64,000 nucleotides of DNA from Winogradskyella flava (GCF_014243395.1 NZ_JACLCP010000007.1:62001-126000); one strand, 5' to 3'; positions 50,817 to 60,549 are shown, counted from the first letter of the stretch. Notes: generated by a model not told the origin, from the letters alone. Translations and numbers: made by a program.

Positions 50817-51962
50817 ATGAAGCAGGTTTATTTAGATAATGCAGCAACGACAGCTTTACGTCCGGAAGTGATAGAACGTATCACCGAAGTATTAAGAAAT
50901 AACTTTGGAAATGCCTCGTCTACACATAGTTTTGGCCGCTCTTCCAAGGCACTTTTAGAGCAGTGCAGAAAAAATATTGCCAGCTATTTTAATGTATCCG
51001 CTTCGGAGATTGTATTTACTTCTGGTGGCACGGAAGCAGATAATTTAGCATTACGCAGTGCGGTTAGGGATTTGGGTGTCACCGAAATCATCACATCCAG
51101 AATAGAGCATCATGCGGTTTTGCATACTGCAGAACAATTACAAAGTGAATATGGAGTAAAACTAAGTTTTGTGAATCTAGACAGCTGTGGTCTGATTGAT
51201 TATAACCACTTGGAAGCGTTATTAACGTCTGCAGACAAAGCTGTTGTAAGCTTAATGCACATTAATAACGAAATCGGTAATATTTTAGATGTAGAACATG
51301 TAGGTGAACTATGCCAAAATCATGATGCCTTGTTTCATACCGATGCCGTACAATCGATTGGTCATTATAAGATTGATTTGCACGCGATTCGGATTGACTT
51401 TTTAGCAGCCAGCGCCCATAAATTTCATGGTCCTAAGGGTGTAGGTTTTTGTTATATTAGGAAAGAATCTGGATTAAAACCTTTAATCTTTGGAGGTGAG
51501 CAGGAGAGAGGCTATAGAGCCGGTACGGAAGCAATTCATAACATTGTTGGTATGGACGAAGCTTTGAAAATAGCTTACACCAATCTTGATGATGAAAAAG
51601 CCTATGTTTCAGAATTGAAAACTTACTTCATTCAGCAACTTAAAAAACATATACCTGGTGTTTGCTTTAATGGTGGCTGTGAAGATCAGGGCAATAGCAC
51701 GTATACACTTGTCAACGTTTGGCTACCAATAGCTCCTGAAAAAGCACCTATGTTACAATTTCAATTGGACCTTAAAGGTATAGCTTGTTCTAAGGGAAGT
51801 GCTTGCCAAAGTGGGAGCAATCAGCAGTCCCATGTGCTTTCTGCTATTCTGGACGAAGAGCAATTGAATCAGCCCTCAGTGCGTTTCTCATTTAGTATTT
51901 TCAATACTAAGGACGAATTAGATTATGTGGTTGATGTATTAAAGGATTTTGTGAGTTCCTAG
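50817..51962 (+). CDS. Cysteine desulfurase (NifS/IscS-like)
   Basis: 381 residues from the ATG at 50817; the ATG at 50799 is also in frame but lies inside the promoter. PLP fold: YLDNAATTALRPEV at the start, FTSGGTEADNLAL, HTDAVQSIGH (Asp), the Schiff-base lysine in SAHKFHGPKGVGF, and the persulfide loop SKGSACQSGS with its catalytic Cys. It removes sulfur from cysteine for Fe-S clusters or thiolated tRNA. No iscU/sufS neighbour is seen, so a role as a general sulfur donor is possible. Confidence 0.92.
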   Translation: MKQVYLDNAATTALRPEVIERITEVLRNNFGNASSTHSFGRSSKALLEQCRKNIASYFNVSASEIVFTSGGTEADNLALRSAVRDLGVTEIITSRIEHHAVLHTAEQLQSEYGVKLSFVNLDSCGLIDYNHLEALLTSADKAVVSLMHINNEIGNILDVEHVGELCQNHDALFHTDAVQSIGHYKIDLHAIRIDFLAASAHKFHGPKGVGFCYIRKESGLKPLIFGGEQERGYRAGTEAIHNIVGMDEALKIAYTNLDDEKAYVSELKTYFIQQLKKHIPGVCFNGGCEDQGNSTYTLVNVWLPIAPEKAPMLQFQLDLKGIACSKGSACQSGSNQQSHVLSAILDEEQLNQPSVRFSFSIFNTKDELDYVVDVLKDFVSS

Positions 51963-51977
51963 AAATTCTTCTGAAAT

Positions 51978-54443
51978 TTAGAACTTCGCCGACAATCTCA
52001 AATTAAAAACACGAGGTGTTAAAAAATTAGGGATGGCAAATTGTCGTTTGGTATAAACATCTCTAACCCAAGTATTGGTAATAGAGTTTTGGTTGTTGAA
52101 CATGTTGTAAATTTCGAAACCAATAGATAGTTCCCTGAATTTCTTTTTCCAGCGTGCATTGTAGGTTTTAGTTGGATTTACCAACTCTAGGGAAACTCCT
52201 AAATCTGCACGTCTGTAATCGCGTAATCGAATTTGAAAATCATAGGGGTCTGCATAACTCGGAGAACCCCCTGGAACACCAGTATTATAGACCAAATTAA
52301 GATACATCTTTAAGTGTGGCATATTCGGTACATAATCCTGAAATAAGGCGCCGAACTTTAAACGCTGATCTGTTGGCCTTGCAATGTAACCACGATTGTG
52401 TATATTTTCTTCAGTCTTTAAATAACCAAAACTAAACCAAGATTCGGTACCTGGTACAAACTCTCCATTAAGTCGCATGTCCAATCCGTAGGCGTAGGCT
52501 TTCGCATTATTGTTCGCTCTATATCGAATTCTTACATTTTCTAAAGTATAAGGATTTACGTCAGAGAGACCTTTATAATAGGCTTCCGTAACGAGTTTAA
52601 ATGGTCTATCCCAAATTTCAAAACTATATTCGTTACCCAAAACAATATGAAATGACTTCTGGGCTTTCACATTGGGTTGAACCACACCAGAAGAATCTCT
52701 TAATTCCCTATAAAAAGGTGGTTGGTAGTACAAACCTCCCGCAACCCTAAATAACATGTCTTTTTCCCAATCTGGTTTAATGGCAAATTGGGCTCTCGGA
52801 CTAACAACGGTCTGTGTGTTACTTTCAATGTTTTCTCCACTAACCGTCCAATGATGTGCTCTAACACCGACATTGTAGAATACGTCGCTATTTCCCCATT
52901 CTGTGCGTTTGCTATATTGGGCAAAAGCTTGCATGCGGTCTATTTGCACTCTATTAAGTGCTCTTATATTTTCAAAGGCTGTTAATGGACCTTCAAATGG
53001 GTCGTAAGGCTGTAAGTTTGGAATACTAAAGTTTGGAGGCCGTATAGAGAATCCGGCTGAGTCGATAATTTCATATTCTACAAGTCGATCTCTGATATCT
53101 TCATGCGTGTATTTAAGAGACCATTCTACAGTAGATTCTTCATCGATTTTATAATCACCTCTATGTTCTGCGTTTATGATAAAAGCATCTAAATCATTTC
53201 TTGCATGCGTTAGTTGTGAACCAATACCCTCACTAAATTCTACATCACCTAAATCGTCATCACCAATATTAGTATTAACTTCACCGAGACGGTATTGTGC
53301 TAAAATATCGAAATACTCTTGCTCCACGGTATGATAGGCGGAACCAATAAATTTCAATGTCAGATCTTCATTGACAAAATAATTGGCTTTAAGAGCACCA
53401 AAATAAGTTTGGTATTGATCTTCTTCATTACCTTCATAAAATACCAAAAGGGCTACAGGCTCTTGTAGCGTACCGAAGTTGGTTTGTCTATTTTCTGGTT
53501 GAAAGTTGTACTTGTTCAAGGAAATATTGCCGAGAAAGTTCAAATGGAATTTATCAGAAAAACGATAAGTCAAATAGGTTTGCGCATCTGCAAAAACGGG
53601 TTCGACATTACCTTCGGTTTCAAGATTATTTAATATTAAACTATTGTCTCTATATCGAACACCTGCGATACCAGAAAATTTTCCGTTTTTGGAAACCGTT
53701 TCGGCAGCAATGCTTCCACCGAGCAAACTTAAATCTGTTCTTATACCAAATCCGACGGGATTTCTGTAGGTTATATCCAAAACTGAAGATAACTTATCTC
53801 CATATTTTGCTTGGAATCCACCAGCAGAAAAATCTACGTTTTGAACTAAATCCGTATTTACAAAACTCAAACCTTCTTGGTTACCAGACCGAATTAGGAA
53901 AGGTCTGTAAACTTCTATTTCGTTAACATAAACTAAGTTTTCGTCGAAATTACCTCCTCTAACTGAATATTGTGTGCTCAACTCATTGGAAATATTAACG
54001 CCTGGTAGGGTTTTTAGAATATTCTCAACGCCTGGTTGTGCGCCCTTAATCGTTCTAATCATTCGAGGTGAAATAGAAGTGACGCCATCTACAGATTGTC
54101 TGGTGTTGGTATTAATAACGACTTCTGCAATTTGCTCTACTTCAACTAGCATTACAGGATTGTATTCTAACTCTTGGCCATTCTTTAATTGAAATTTTTG
54201 TACAACGCGCTTATGACCTACGTGGCTAAATTCTATGGTGACTTCTAAGTCCGAAGGAATTTTTAATTCATAGAAACCATTTTCATTTGTAGTTGTTCCT
54301 TCACCTGTACTAGCTTTAATGTTTATGTCCTTAATAGGTTGGTTGGATTCGTCTAAAATGACACCTCTTATGATAGCGGTTTGTGAAAATGAGAAAGCAC
54401 TTATAAGCAGACCCAGTAGAACAATGAAATGTAAGCGTTTCAA
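51978..54443 (-). CDS. TonB-dependent receptor
   Basis: 821 residues with a signal peptide (1-20). Residues about 22-105 form a carboxypeptidase-regulatory-like (CarboxypepD_reg) domain (GVILDESNQPIKDINIKAST). The plug (about 120-230) contains ILKTLPGVNISNELSTQYSVRGGNFDENLVYVNEI. The rest is a barrel that ends with an aromatic residue (RLSAKF). It would import a ligand with TonB energy. No SusD partner is next to it, so it is not a typical SusCD pair. It starts 11 bases after the M23 peptidase gene, which suggests one transcript. Confidence 0.95.
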   Translation of the reverse strand: MKRLHFIVLLGLLISAFSFSQTAIIRGVILDESNQPIKDINIKASTGEGTTTNENGFYELKIPSDLEVTIEFSHVGHKRVVQKFQLKNGQELEYNPVMLVEVEQIAEVVINTNTRQSVDGVTSISPRMIRTIKGAQPGVENILKTLPGVNISNELSTQYSVRGGNFDENLVYVNEIEVYRPFLIRSGNQEGLSFVNTDLVQNVDFSAGGFQAKYGDKLSSVLDITYRNPVGFGIRTDLSLLGGSIAAETVSKNGKFSGIAGVRYRDNSLILNNLETEGNVEPVFADAQTYLTYRFSDKFHLNFLGNISLNKYNFQPENRQTNFGTLQEPVALLVFYEGNEEDQYQTYFGALKANYFVNEDLTLKFIGSAYHTVEQEYFDILAQYRLGEVNTNIGDDDLGDVEFSEGIGSQLTHARNDLDAFIINAEHRGDYKIDEESTVEWSLKYTHEDIRDRLVEYEIIDSAGFSIRPPNFSIPNLQPYDPFEGPLTAFENIRALNRVQIDRMQAFAQYSKRTEWGNSDVFYNVGVRAHHWTVSGENIESNTQTVVSPRAQFAIKPDWEKDMLFRVAGGLYYQPPFYRELRDSSGVVQPNVKAQKSFHIVLGNEYSFEIWDRPFKLVTEAYYKGLSDVNPYTLENVRIRYRANNNAKAYAYGLDMRLNGEFVPGTESWFSFGYLKTEENIHNRGYIARPTDQRLKFGALFQDYVPNMPHLKMYLNLVYNTGVPGGSPSYADPYDFQIRLRDYRRADLGVSLELVNPTKTYNARWKKKFRELSIGFEIYNMFNNQNSITNTWVRDVYTKRQFAIPNFLTPRVFNLRLSAKF

Positions 54444-54454
54444 ATAGTTTAGTT

Positions 54455-56146
54455 TTATTTTCTGAAAAAGATTGCTTCAAATGTAGAACTATTTCCAACA
54501 TTATCGGTAACAATGATTTTTAATTCGTTCCTAGTATCCTTAACGATGTTATCATTAAAATCGTGCATAAGCATATTGGTTTTGTAATCGTACTCCATCA
54601 AAATCCATTTGCCATTTATGGTTGCTCGATATTTGCTTATTCCAGATAATTCGTCTTCAATTTTTACTTTTAGGTATCTGTATTTACTCAACCATTTTTT
54701 GTCTTGAAAATTAACGGATTCTATAGTTGGAGCGACCGTATCCATGGCTAAAGTATATGTGCCAAAAGTTTTGCTACCAGCACTCAAGATATTACCTTTC
54801 CGTTTTGTGCTAACATAACTTGGTTTTTTGTAATACCCATATAATCTGGCTATAAAGATTTTATCTAAATGTTCTGACTTGTAATTGCTTAAATCGTAAT
54901 TGATATAAAAATTCTTTTGAAGTGGTATATGATCTTCATGGAGATGAAGCGTATCCGAACTCACTTTAAAATCAATCATTGTATCGTCGTAGACTGTGTT
55001 CTTGTAAAAGTTTACGGTCACATTGCCAGATTGTAAGGTTGTTGATTGATCACTATATATCAAGGACTTATTCGAGATATCTTGTTCTTCAGATTGCTTA
55101 TCTAATAGTTCTTTCTTGCCATTTATAGGAATATTCACCCAGGTTTCATTACCCTTATAGTCTTGTATTCTCACTTTGTAAACCGAAGAAGTACTGTCTT
55201 CAATAGTAATGTAGCCATTGTCATAAGCATCTTTATATAGGCTCAAGGGATTATTTTTTTGAATAAACAATTTTTGAATTCTAGAGTGTTTGGTTTTAAA
55301 ATACTCATAATCAATCAAACGTTTAATATGCTTTGTTTCACTGAAGCTGAAGCGCTTAAAATCAATTTCCAAGCTTTTATTACCATTAAAGAATGTCTGA
55401 ATATTGCTCACGCCATTATTATTGGGTGCTAGGTCTTGTTTGTCGTAAGATGTAACTCCAAAGCCAACGTTTCCGTAGGCTGTAATTTTTTCTACCTCAT
55501 AATCTCCTGTTTTTTGAGGAATCAATCGTAATGGAACACGTTCGTTTTTCCCATTTATGATAGCATTTTCATCTTTTGGGTAGGCGTAAACCGCAGAAAC
55601 AAAAGGTTGTTTTGTATCCTTTACATCAATACCAAATAACATTGGATTAATAGGCCGTTCTTGATTATCCCTAATTTCAAAGTGCAAATGTGGTCCACCA
55701 GAGCCACCAGTATTACCAGAATAGGCAATGACTTCGTCAGTTGAAATAGGAAGCTCATCTGGACTCGGAAAAACTTCAACTTCAAAACTTTCCTTATCGT
55801 ATTGGCATTCCTTGATATATTTTTCTAGTCGGTCCGAAAATTTCTGGAGATGTGCATAAACCGAAGTATAACCGTTAGGATGTGTTATATAAAGGGCTTT
55901 GCCATAACCGTAATGAGAAATCTTTATGCGACTGACGTAGCCTTCTGCTGCGGTATATACTTTTAAGCCTACTTTTCGTTGTGTTTTTATATCTAATCCC
56001 GAATGAAAATGAGAAGATCGAAGTTCTGCAAACGTACCAGAAAGTACCAAAGTAATATCCAATGGGTCTCTAAAGTAATCTTGCGGATATTCAGATTGCG
56101 AATAGGAGATAAGCGGTATTAAAAATAGGAGCAGAAATTTCTTCAT
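54455..56146 (-). CDS. M23 family metallopeptidase
   Basis: 563 residues with a signal peptide (1-16). Residues about 40-170 hold the M23 zinc site: SSHFHSGLDIKT (His and Asp) and GPHLHFEIRDN (His-x-His). The region between includes TSVYAHLQKFSDRL. The C-terminal two thirds (about 180-563) are beta domains with no known family. It could trim peptidoglycan crosslinks at or outside the inner membrane. A TonB-dependent receptor follows by 11 bases, which is odd for a housekeeping hydrolase. Confidence 0.88.
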   Translation of the reverse strand: MKKFLLLFLIPLISYSQSEYPQDYFRDPLDITLVLSGTFAELRSSHFHSGLDIKTQRKVGLKVYTAAEGYVSRIKISHYGYGKALYITHPNGYTSVYAHLQKFSDRLEKYIKECQYDKESFEVEVFPSPDELPISTDEVIAYSGNTGGSGGPHLHFEIRDNQERPINPMLFGIDVKDTKQPFVSAVYAYPKDENAIINGKNERVPLRLIPQKTGDYEVEKITAYGNVGFGVTSYDKQDLAPNNNGVSNIQTFFNGNKSLEIDFKRFSFSETKHIKRLIDYEYFKTKHSRIQKLFIQKNNPLSLYKDAYDNGYITIEDSTSSVYKVRIQDYKGNETWVNIPINGKKELLDKQSEEQDISNKSLIYSDQSTTLQSGNVTVNFYKNTVYDDTMIDFKVSSDTLHLHEDHIPLQKNFYINYDLSNYKSEHLDKIFIARLYGYYKKPSYVSTKRKGNILSAGSKTFGTYTLAMDTVAPTIESVNFQDKKWLSKYRYLKVKIEDELSGISKYRATINGKWILMEYDYKTNMLMHDFNDNIVKDTRNELKIIVTDNVGNSSTFEAIFFRK

Positions 56147-56270
56147 AGATTAATCAATTGAAGCTAAAATATTAATTTGATTAAGATTTGCAAACCTTCT
56201 AACAGTATTATTTTTTGTTAACGCATTTATACTTTTGATGTTATGCCCTTTAAAAATAATTGTAAAAGAA

Positions 56271-56301
56271 TTGTATTTTTTCATCAGGTATGTTAACTTT
56301 G
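56271..56301 (+). promoter_or_regulatory. Promoter of the coiled-coil protein/zapA operon
   Basis: TAACTTTG at 56294-56301 matches TAnnTTTG, and a TTG at 56271-56273 lies 20 bp upstream. The first start codon is at 56326, leaving about a 20-base untranslated leader. Confidence 0.65.
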
Positions 56302-56325
56302 TTTCAATAGTATTGAATTACTTTA

Positions 56326-56616
56326 ATGAGTAAAATAGAAGACATTGTTGATGCTTTAGAGAATAAAATCAGTAAGGTTTTACATAAGCAGGAAGTCTTA
56401 AAGCAGACTAACTCTAGACTCTCAGAACAGTTAGAGCAACAACAACAAAAGCTTTTGGAGCAACAAGAAGAAATAGCATCTTGGGCAGAGAAGTATGAAA
56501 CACTCAAAATAGCAAATTCAATGCTTGGTAGTGACGAAAATAAACGAGAAACAAAGCTCAAAATAAATGCACTTATCAGAGATATTGACCATTGTATAGG
56601 TCAACTCTCGGAATAA
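56326..56616 (+). CDS. Small coiled-coil protein upstream of zapA
   Basis: 96 residues, mostly a coiled coil (about 1-75, with RLSEQLEQQQQKLLEQQEEI), then a short basic turn and an Asp/Cys-containing C-terminal helix. It looks like a small division-linked or ZapB-like protein. It is 19 bases before zapA, so a shared role with ZapA is plausible, but I cannot name a family with certainty. Confidence 0.7.
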   Translation: MSKIEDIVDALENKISKVLHKQEVLKQTNSRLSEQLEQQQQKLLEQQEEIASWAEKYETLKIANSMLGSDENKRETKLKINALIRDIDHCIGQLSE

Positions 56617-56635
56617 AGTTGTAAATTTAGACTGA

Positions 56636-56923
56636 ATGTCGAATCAATTAAAAATTAAACTTTCAATTGCAAATAGGGTGTATCCATTGACGATAAATCC
56701 TCATCAAGAAGAAGGTTTGCGTAAAGCCACAAAGAAAATTGAGGCTATGATTGGACAGTTTGAGCAGAATTATTCTGTAAGGGATAAGCAAGATGTATTA
56801 GCCATGTGCGCTTTACAATTTGCGGCTCAAGTAGAGCAAAAGTCAATAGATAAAGAGTATGTGAATGAAGAAGTTCAGGAAAAGTTAGAAGCTTTAAACG
56901 AACTTTTAAAAGCACATATATAA
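56636..56923 (+). CDS. zapA: Cell division protein ZapA
   Basis: 95 residues. ZapA features: LKIKLSIANRVYPLTINPHQEEGLRKATKKIEAMI and the C-terminal QDVLAMCALQFAAQVEQ helix. ZapA stabilises FtsZ bundles at the division site. It follows the coiled-coil protein and precedes the 6S-like RNA, which matches the zapA-ssrS neighbourhood known in other bacteria. Confidence 0.93.
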   Translation: MSNQLKIKLSIANRVYPLTINPHQEEGLRKATKKIEAMIGQFEQNYSVRDKQDVLAMCALQFAAQVEQKSIDKEYVNEEVQEKLEALNELLKAHI

Positions 56924-56950
56924 CTCGTACGTTCTTTAAAATACAAAGGT

Positions 56951-57144
56951 TACTGCCTACATTAGTTACATTTTTTGATAAACTCAACGTTAATTCTTTA
57001 AAAAGGGTGAGTTGAAGTTGTAAAATCGTGCTGTTAGTGCCGAACTTGTTTCGGTATCTTGGACAGATTTTTGATCAGCTTGTTAGCCCTAAACTTGTTT
57101 TTAAGGAGTTTATACAAAACCGATAACTGATGTAGGCTTTTTTT
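56951..57144 (+). ncRNA. ssrS: 6S RNA-like molecule (6S-Flavo type)
   Basis: The 244-bp gap between zapA and rny folds as a long rod. The closing stem pairs GCCTACATTAGTTA (56955-56968) with TAACTGATGTAGGC (57124-57137), and a T run follows at once. Within it ATAAACTC (56978-56985) pairs with GAGTTTAT (57106-57113), AAGTTG pairs with CAGCTT, and a tip hairpin TGCCGAA / TTCGGTA (57037-57055) closes the end, leaving large internal bubbles. This is the 6S architecture, and 6S-Flavo RNAs have been described from flavobacteria. Its position after zapA also agrees. A weak TACGTTCT lies at a promoter-like distance upstream. Not verified by covariance model. Confidence 0.8.
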
Positions 57145-57167
57145 ATATACTAAACTAAACAAATGAC

Positions 57168-58745
57168 ATGGACACTAACACAATTTTATATATTGTTGGA
57201 GGAGTAGTATTAGGATTGATACTAGGCTATATAATCGCAAAATCATTAGAAAAGGGAAAGGCATCAAAGCTCATCGCAAATGCAGAAAGCGAATCTAAAT
57301 CCATATTAAAACAAGCGAAAGTTGATGCAGAAGCATTAAAAAAAGATAAGATACTTCAGGCAAAAGAAAAATTCATTGAGCTAAAAGCCGAACACGAAAA
57401 GGTTATTTTATCTCGTGACAAGAAAATGGCTGAAGCCGAAAAACGTATACGGGATAAGGAATCTCAAATATCCAATGAGCTTTCAAAAGCAAAGAAGTCT
57501 AATCAGTCTTTAGAAAGTAAAGTGAAAGATTATGATTTTAGACTGGAATTCCTGGAAAAGAAAAAGGACGAGGTCGAAAAGGCGCACAAAAGCCAAATTA
57601 AACAGTTAGAAGTTATTTCATCGCTTTCAGCTGAAGAAGCTAAAGAGCAGTTGGTAGAATCGCTCAAAGAAGAAGCTAAGACTGATGCCATGGGCTTTAT
57701 TCAAGATAAAGTGGAGGAGGCTAAATTAACTGCACAGCAAGAAGCGAAAAAAATTATAATCAACACCATTCAACGTATCGGTACAGAAGAAGCCATCGAT
57801 AATTGCGTTTCCGTATTTAATATTGAGTCTGATGACGTCAAAGGTAGAATCATAGGTAGGGAAGGCAGAAATATTAGGGCTATTGAAGCTGCAACGGGTG
57901 TGGAAATTATAGTAGATGATACACCTGAAGCTATAATACTATCTTGTTTTGATTCTGTAAGACGTGAGATTGCGCGCCTATCCCTTCACAAATTAGTAAC
58001 AGATGGAAGGATTCATCCAGCGCGGATTGAAGAAGTCGTAAGAAAAACTCAGAAACAGATTGAGCAAGAAATTATAGAAGTAGGAAAGCGCACTGTTATA
58101 GATTTAGGAATTCATGGCTTACACCCTGAATTGATAAAAATGGTAGGTCGTATGAAATACCGTTCGTCTTATGGGCAAAATTTATTGCAACACTCTAGAG
58201 AAGTTGCTAAACTTTGTGGTGTGATGGCGGCAGAATTAGGCTTAAACCCTAAGTTGGCTAAGCGTGCAGGTCTATTGCACGATATTGGTAAAGTGCCATC
58301 TTCTGAAACAGATGTGGAGACGCCTCATGCTATTTTAGGAATGCAGTGGGCCGAAAAACATGGTGAAAAGCCAGAGGTCTGTAATGCAATTGGTGCTCAC
58401 CATGACGAAATAGAGATGACGACATTGCTGTCTCCAATAATTCAAGTATGTGATGCAATTTCTGGAGCAAGACCAGGAGCGAGACGACAAGTATTGGATT
58501 CTTACATACAGCGATTAAAAGATCTTGAGGATGTGGCTTTTGGTTTTACAGGCGTAAAGAAAGCTTATGCGATACAAGCAGGTAGAGAACTACGTGTCAT
58601 CGTGGAAAGCGAAAAGGTATCTGACGACAAGGCTGCAAGCTTGTCTTTCGAAATCTCACAGAAGATACAAACCGATATGACCTATCCTGGACAAGTAAAG
58701 GTTACGGTTATTAGAGAAACAAGGGCAGTAAATATTGCCAAATAA
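57168..58745 (+). CDS. rny: Ribonuclease Y
   Basis: 525 residues. An N-terminal membrane helix (about 5-25) is followed by a long coiled coil (30-170). The KH domain spans about 205-270 ([27 protein letters not shown]), and the HD domain about 330-425 ([16 protein letters not shown] with the catalytic His-Asp). It cuts mRNA at the inner membrane. It is a single gene after the 6S-like RNA. Confidence 0.97.
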   Translation: MDTNTILYIVGGVVLGLILGYIIAKSLEKGKASKLIANAESESKSILKQAKVDAEALKKDKILQAKEKFIELKAEHEKVILSRDKKMAEAEKRIRDKESQISNELSKAKKSNQSLESKVKDYDFRLEFLEKKKDEVEKAHKSQIKQLEVISSLSAEEAKEQLVESLKEEAKTDAMGFIQDKVEEAKLTAQQEAKKIIINTIQRIGTEEAIDNCVSVFNIESDDVKGRIIGREGRNIRAIEAATGVEIIVDDTPEAIILSCFDSVRREIARLSLHKLVTDGRIHPARIEEVVRKTQKQIEQEIIEVGKRTVIDLGIHGLHPELIKMVGRMKYRSSYGQNLLQHSREVAKLCGVMAAELGLNPKLAKRAGLLHDIGKVPSSETDVETPHAILGMQWAEKHGEKPEVCNAIGAHHDEIEMTTLLSPIIQVCDAISGARPGARRQVLDSYIQRLKDLEDVAFGFTGVKKAYAIQAGRELRVIVESEKVSDDKAASLSFEISQKIQTDMTYPGQVKVTVIRETRAVNIAK

Positions 58746-58774
58746 AGTATAACTAACTCAAATATGTTGAAAAA

Positions 58775-58804
58775 GAGTATTCGGTTTTCTGGATGCTCTT
58801 TTTT
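58775..58804 (+). terminator. Terminator after rny
   Basis: 8-bp stem GAGTATTC / GGATGCTC with G-U pairs and a T run on the right side. It sits between the converging rny and xerD genes and could also work on the other strand, where a shorter U run follows. Confidence 0.75.
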
Positions 58805-59711
58805 ATTTTCTAGGGTGGAATTTATTCAATACCTCACTTAAGTGTGAACGGTCGACATGCATATAAACTTCTGTAGTCGTAATACTCTCATGACCAAGCA
58901 TCATTTGTATTGCTCTTAAATCTGCGCCATTCTCCAATAAGTGTGTGGCGAAAGAGTGTCTAAACGTATGTGGAGAAACTGTTTTCTTAAGACCAGATTT
59001 CTCGACCAAATTTCTGATAATGGTAAAGATCATGGCGCGAGTTAGCTTATTACCTTTATAGTTAAGGAAAAGAATATCCTTGGAGCCAGGCTGTATGTTA
59101 ATATGATTTCTAATTGACTTCCATATATAAATATACTTTTGTGTTGTTGCTCCAATAGGCACAAAGCGTTGCTTGTTTCCTTTACCAGTTACTTTAATGA
59201 AGCCCTCATCAAAGAATAAGTCAGATAGTTTTAACTCTGTAAGCTCACTAACTCGTAGTCCGCAACTATACAACGTTTCTATAATGGCTCTATTTCGCTC
59301 ACCTAAATTAACACCATTATATGAGTAGCTCAAATCTATAGTGCTTATTAATAAGTCTATATCATCAATAGACAAAGTGTCTGGCAGTTTTCTCCCAATT
59401 TTTGGTGTTTCTATGAGATCTAAAGGGTTATTTCGTCTGTAGTTTTCAAAGACGAGATAGTCAAAAAAATTACGAAGACCAGAAATCAGCCTTGCCTGTG
59501 ACCTCGGGTTTACAGTTTTTGAAATAGTATATATGAACTGTTTGACAGTTTCGCTATCTATGGCTATTGGAGAAATGGTTGTGTCGTGTTCTTCAAGATA
59601 TGTTGTCAACTTTTTAATGTCATAACAGTAGTTTTCTATCGTGTTTTTGGATAAACCACGTTCAATCTGTAGATAGTGTTTGTAATCCGTTATTGCTTGA
59701 GACCATTTCAT
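58803..59711 (-). CDS. xerD: XerD-type tyrosine recombinase
   Basis: 302 residues from the ATG at 59711; an in-frame ATG at 59732 would add seven residues that look like a leader. The SAM-like N-terminal domain (ALITDY-type, about 1-95) is followed by the catalytic domain: LYSCGLRVSELTELKLSDL (Arg), TGKGNKQRFVPI (Lys), SPHTFRHSFATHLLENGADLR (His-x-x-Arg), GH near 275 and the Tyr in TTEVYMHVD. It is a chromosome-dimer recombinase. Whether this is XerC or XerD depends on a second copy elsewhere; flavobacteria have this copy close to aroQ. Confidence 0.92.
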   Translation of the reverse strand: MKWSQAITDYKHYLQIERGLSKNTIENYCYDIKKLTTYLEEHDTTISPIAIDSETVKQFIYTISKTVNPRSQARLISGLRNFFDYLVFENYRRNNPLDLIETPKIGRKLPDTLSIDDIDLLISTIDLSYSYNGVNLGERNRAIIETLYSCGLRVSELTELKLSDLFFDEGFIKVTGKGNKQRFVPIGATTQKYIYIWKSIRNHINIQPGSKDILFLNYKGNKLTRAMIFTIIRNLVEKSGLKKTVSPHTFRHSFATHLLENGADLRAIQMMLGHESITTTEVYMHVDRSHLSEVLNKFHPRK

Positions 59712-59930
59712 GGTTAAAAATAGTGAAATCATACCCTATTCATAATGAAATTTGGACTATATTTTTTTTCTTTTCATAAAAAAATGTTAATAAGTGATTA
59801 TTTAAATAATTGATTTTCAAATATTTATAAAATAATGTTTACAAAATTGTTAATAACTACACCCTAAAGCTTTATTATTTAGAAAAAAAGGCTTTAGTTT
59901 GTATTAATCAATTTTAAAACTTAAGAGATT

Positions 59931-60437
59931 ATGAAAAAATTATTTTTAGCTGCTTTTGCAGTATTTGCTTTCGCAAGCGTAGGTGCACAGGATTTTGGTG
60001 TTTTTGCTAATTATGTGAGTAATTCATTTGATGGTGATGACAATGCTTCAGGTTTCAACATTGGAGTTTTAGCTGAGTTCAGTATTTCTGATCAATTCTC
60101 AGTTCAGCCAGAAGTAGCTTACACAAGCTCAAGTGACAACGATTTTTCTTACAATTTAATAAATGTTAACGCAATGGCAAGATACAATGTGTCTGAAGAA
60201 TTTGCTATTTTGGCTGGACCTCAAATAGGTTTTGCAAGTGGTGACATTCCAGATGCTTTAGATGATGCTTTTGGTGATGATTTTTCATCATTAAATCTGC
60301 AATTAGCATTTGGTTTAGCCTATAATATAACTGAGGAAATTTTCGCTCAGGCACGTTATGGTTTACAATTAAACGAGCATGTTGATGGAATAGGGGCTGT
60401 TAATACATTATCAGTTGGTGTAGGCTATAGATTTTAA
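59931..60437 (+). CDS. Small outer-membrane beta-barrel protein (paralogue 1 of 5)
   Basis: 168 residues with a signal peptide (1-20, ending GAQ). Residues 22-168 resemble an 8-stranded porin-family barrel: EFSISDQFSVQPEVAYTSSS, FAILAGPQIGFASG, FAQARYGLQL and the final aromatic GVGYRF. It lacks features of a transporter and could be a small surface barrel. It is the first of five similar genes in 59931-63531. The 219-bp gap upstream is AT-rich; I see only a one-off TAGTTTG (59895-59901) and a 7-bp inverted repeat CTAAAGC/GCTTTAG there. Confidence 0.85.
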   Translation: MKKLFLAAFAVFAFASVGAQDFGVFANYVSNSFDGDDNASGFNIGVLAEFSISDQFSVQPEVAYTSSSDNDFSYNLINVNAMARYNVSEEFAILAGPQIGFASGDIPDALDDAFGDDFSSLNLQLAFGLAYNITEEIFAQARYGLQLNEHVDGIGAVNTLSVGVGYRF

Positions 60438-60460
60438 TTATAACAATTTAAATTTTAAAA

Positions 60461-60487
60461 AAGAGGCTTTACTGCCTCTTTTTTTTA
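60461..60487 (+). terminator. Terminator after paralogue 1
   Basis: 7-bp stem AAGAGGC / GCCTCTT with a 6-nt loop, followed by a T run. Confidence 0.85.
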
Positions 60488-60549
60488 TGAAATCGATTAA
60501 TTAGTATAAAAAATAATGTTTGTTAAATTAAATATTTCGAACAGAAATT

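Noticed and set aside
58803-59711. Integrative element suggested by a tyrosine recombinase
   Set aside because: The protein looks like housekeeping XerD, with no attachment-site repeats or phage genes around it.
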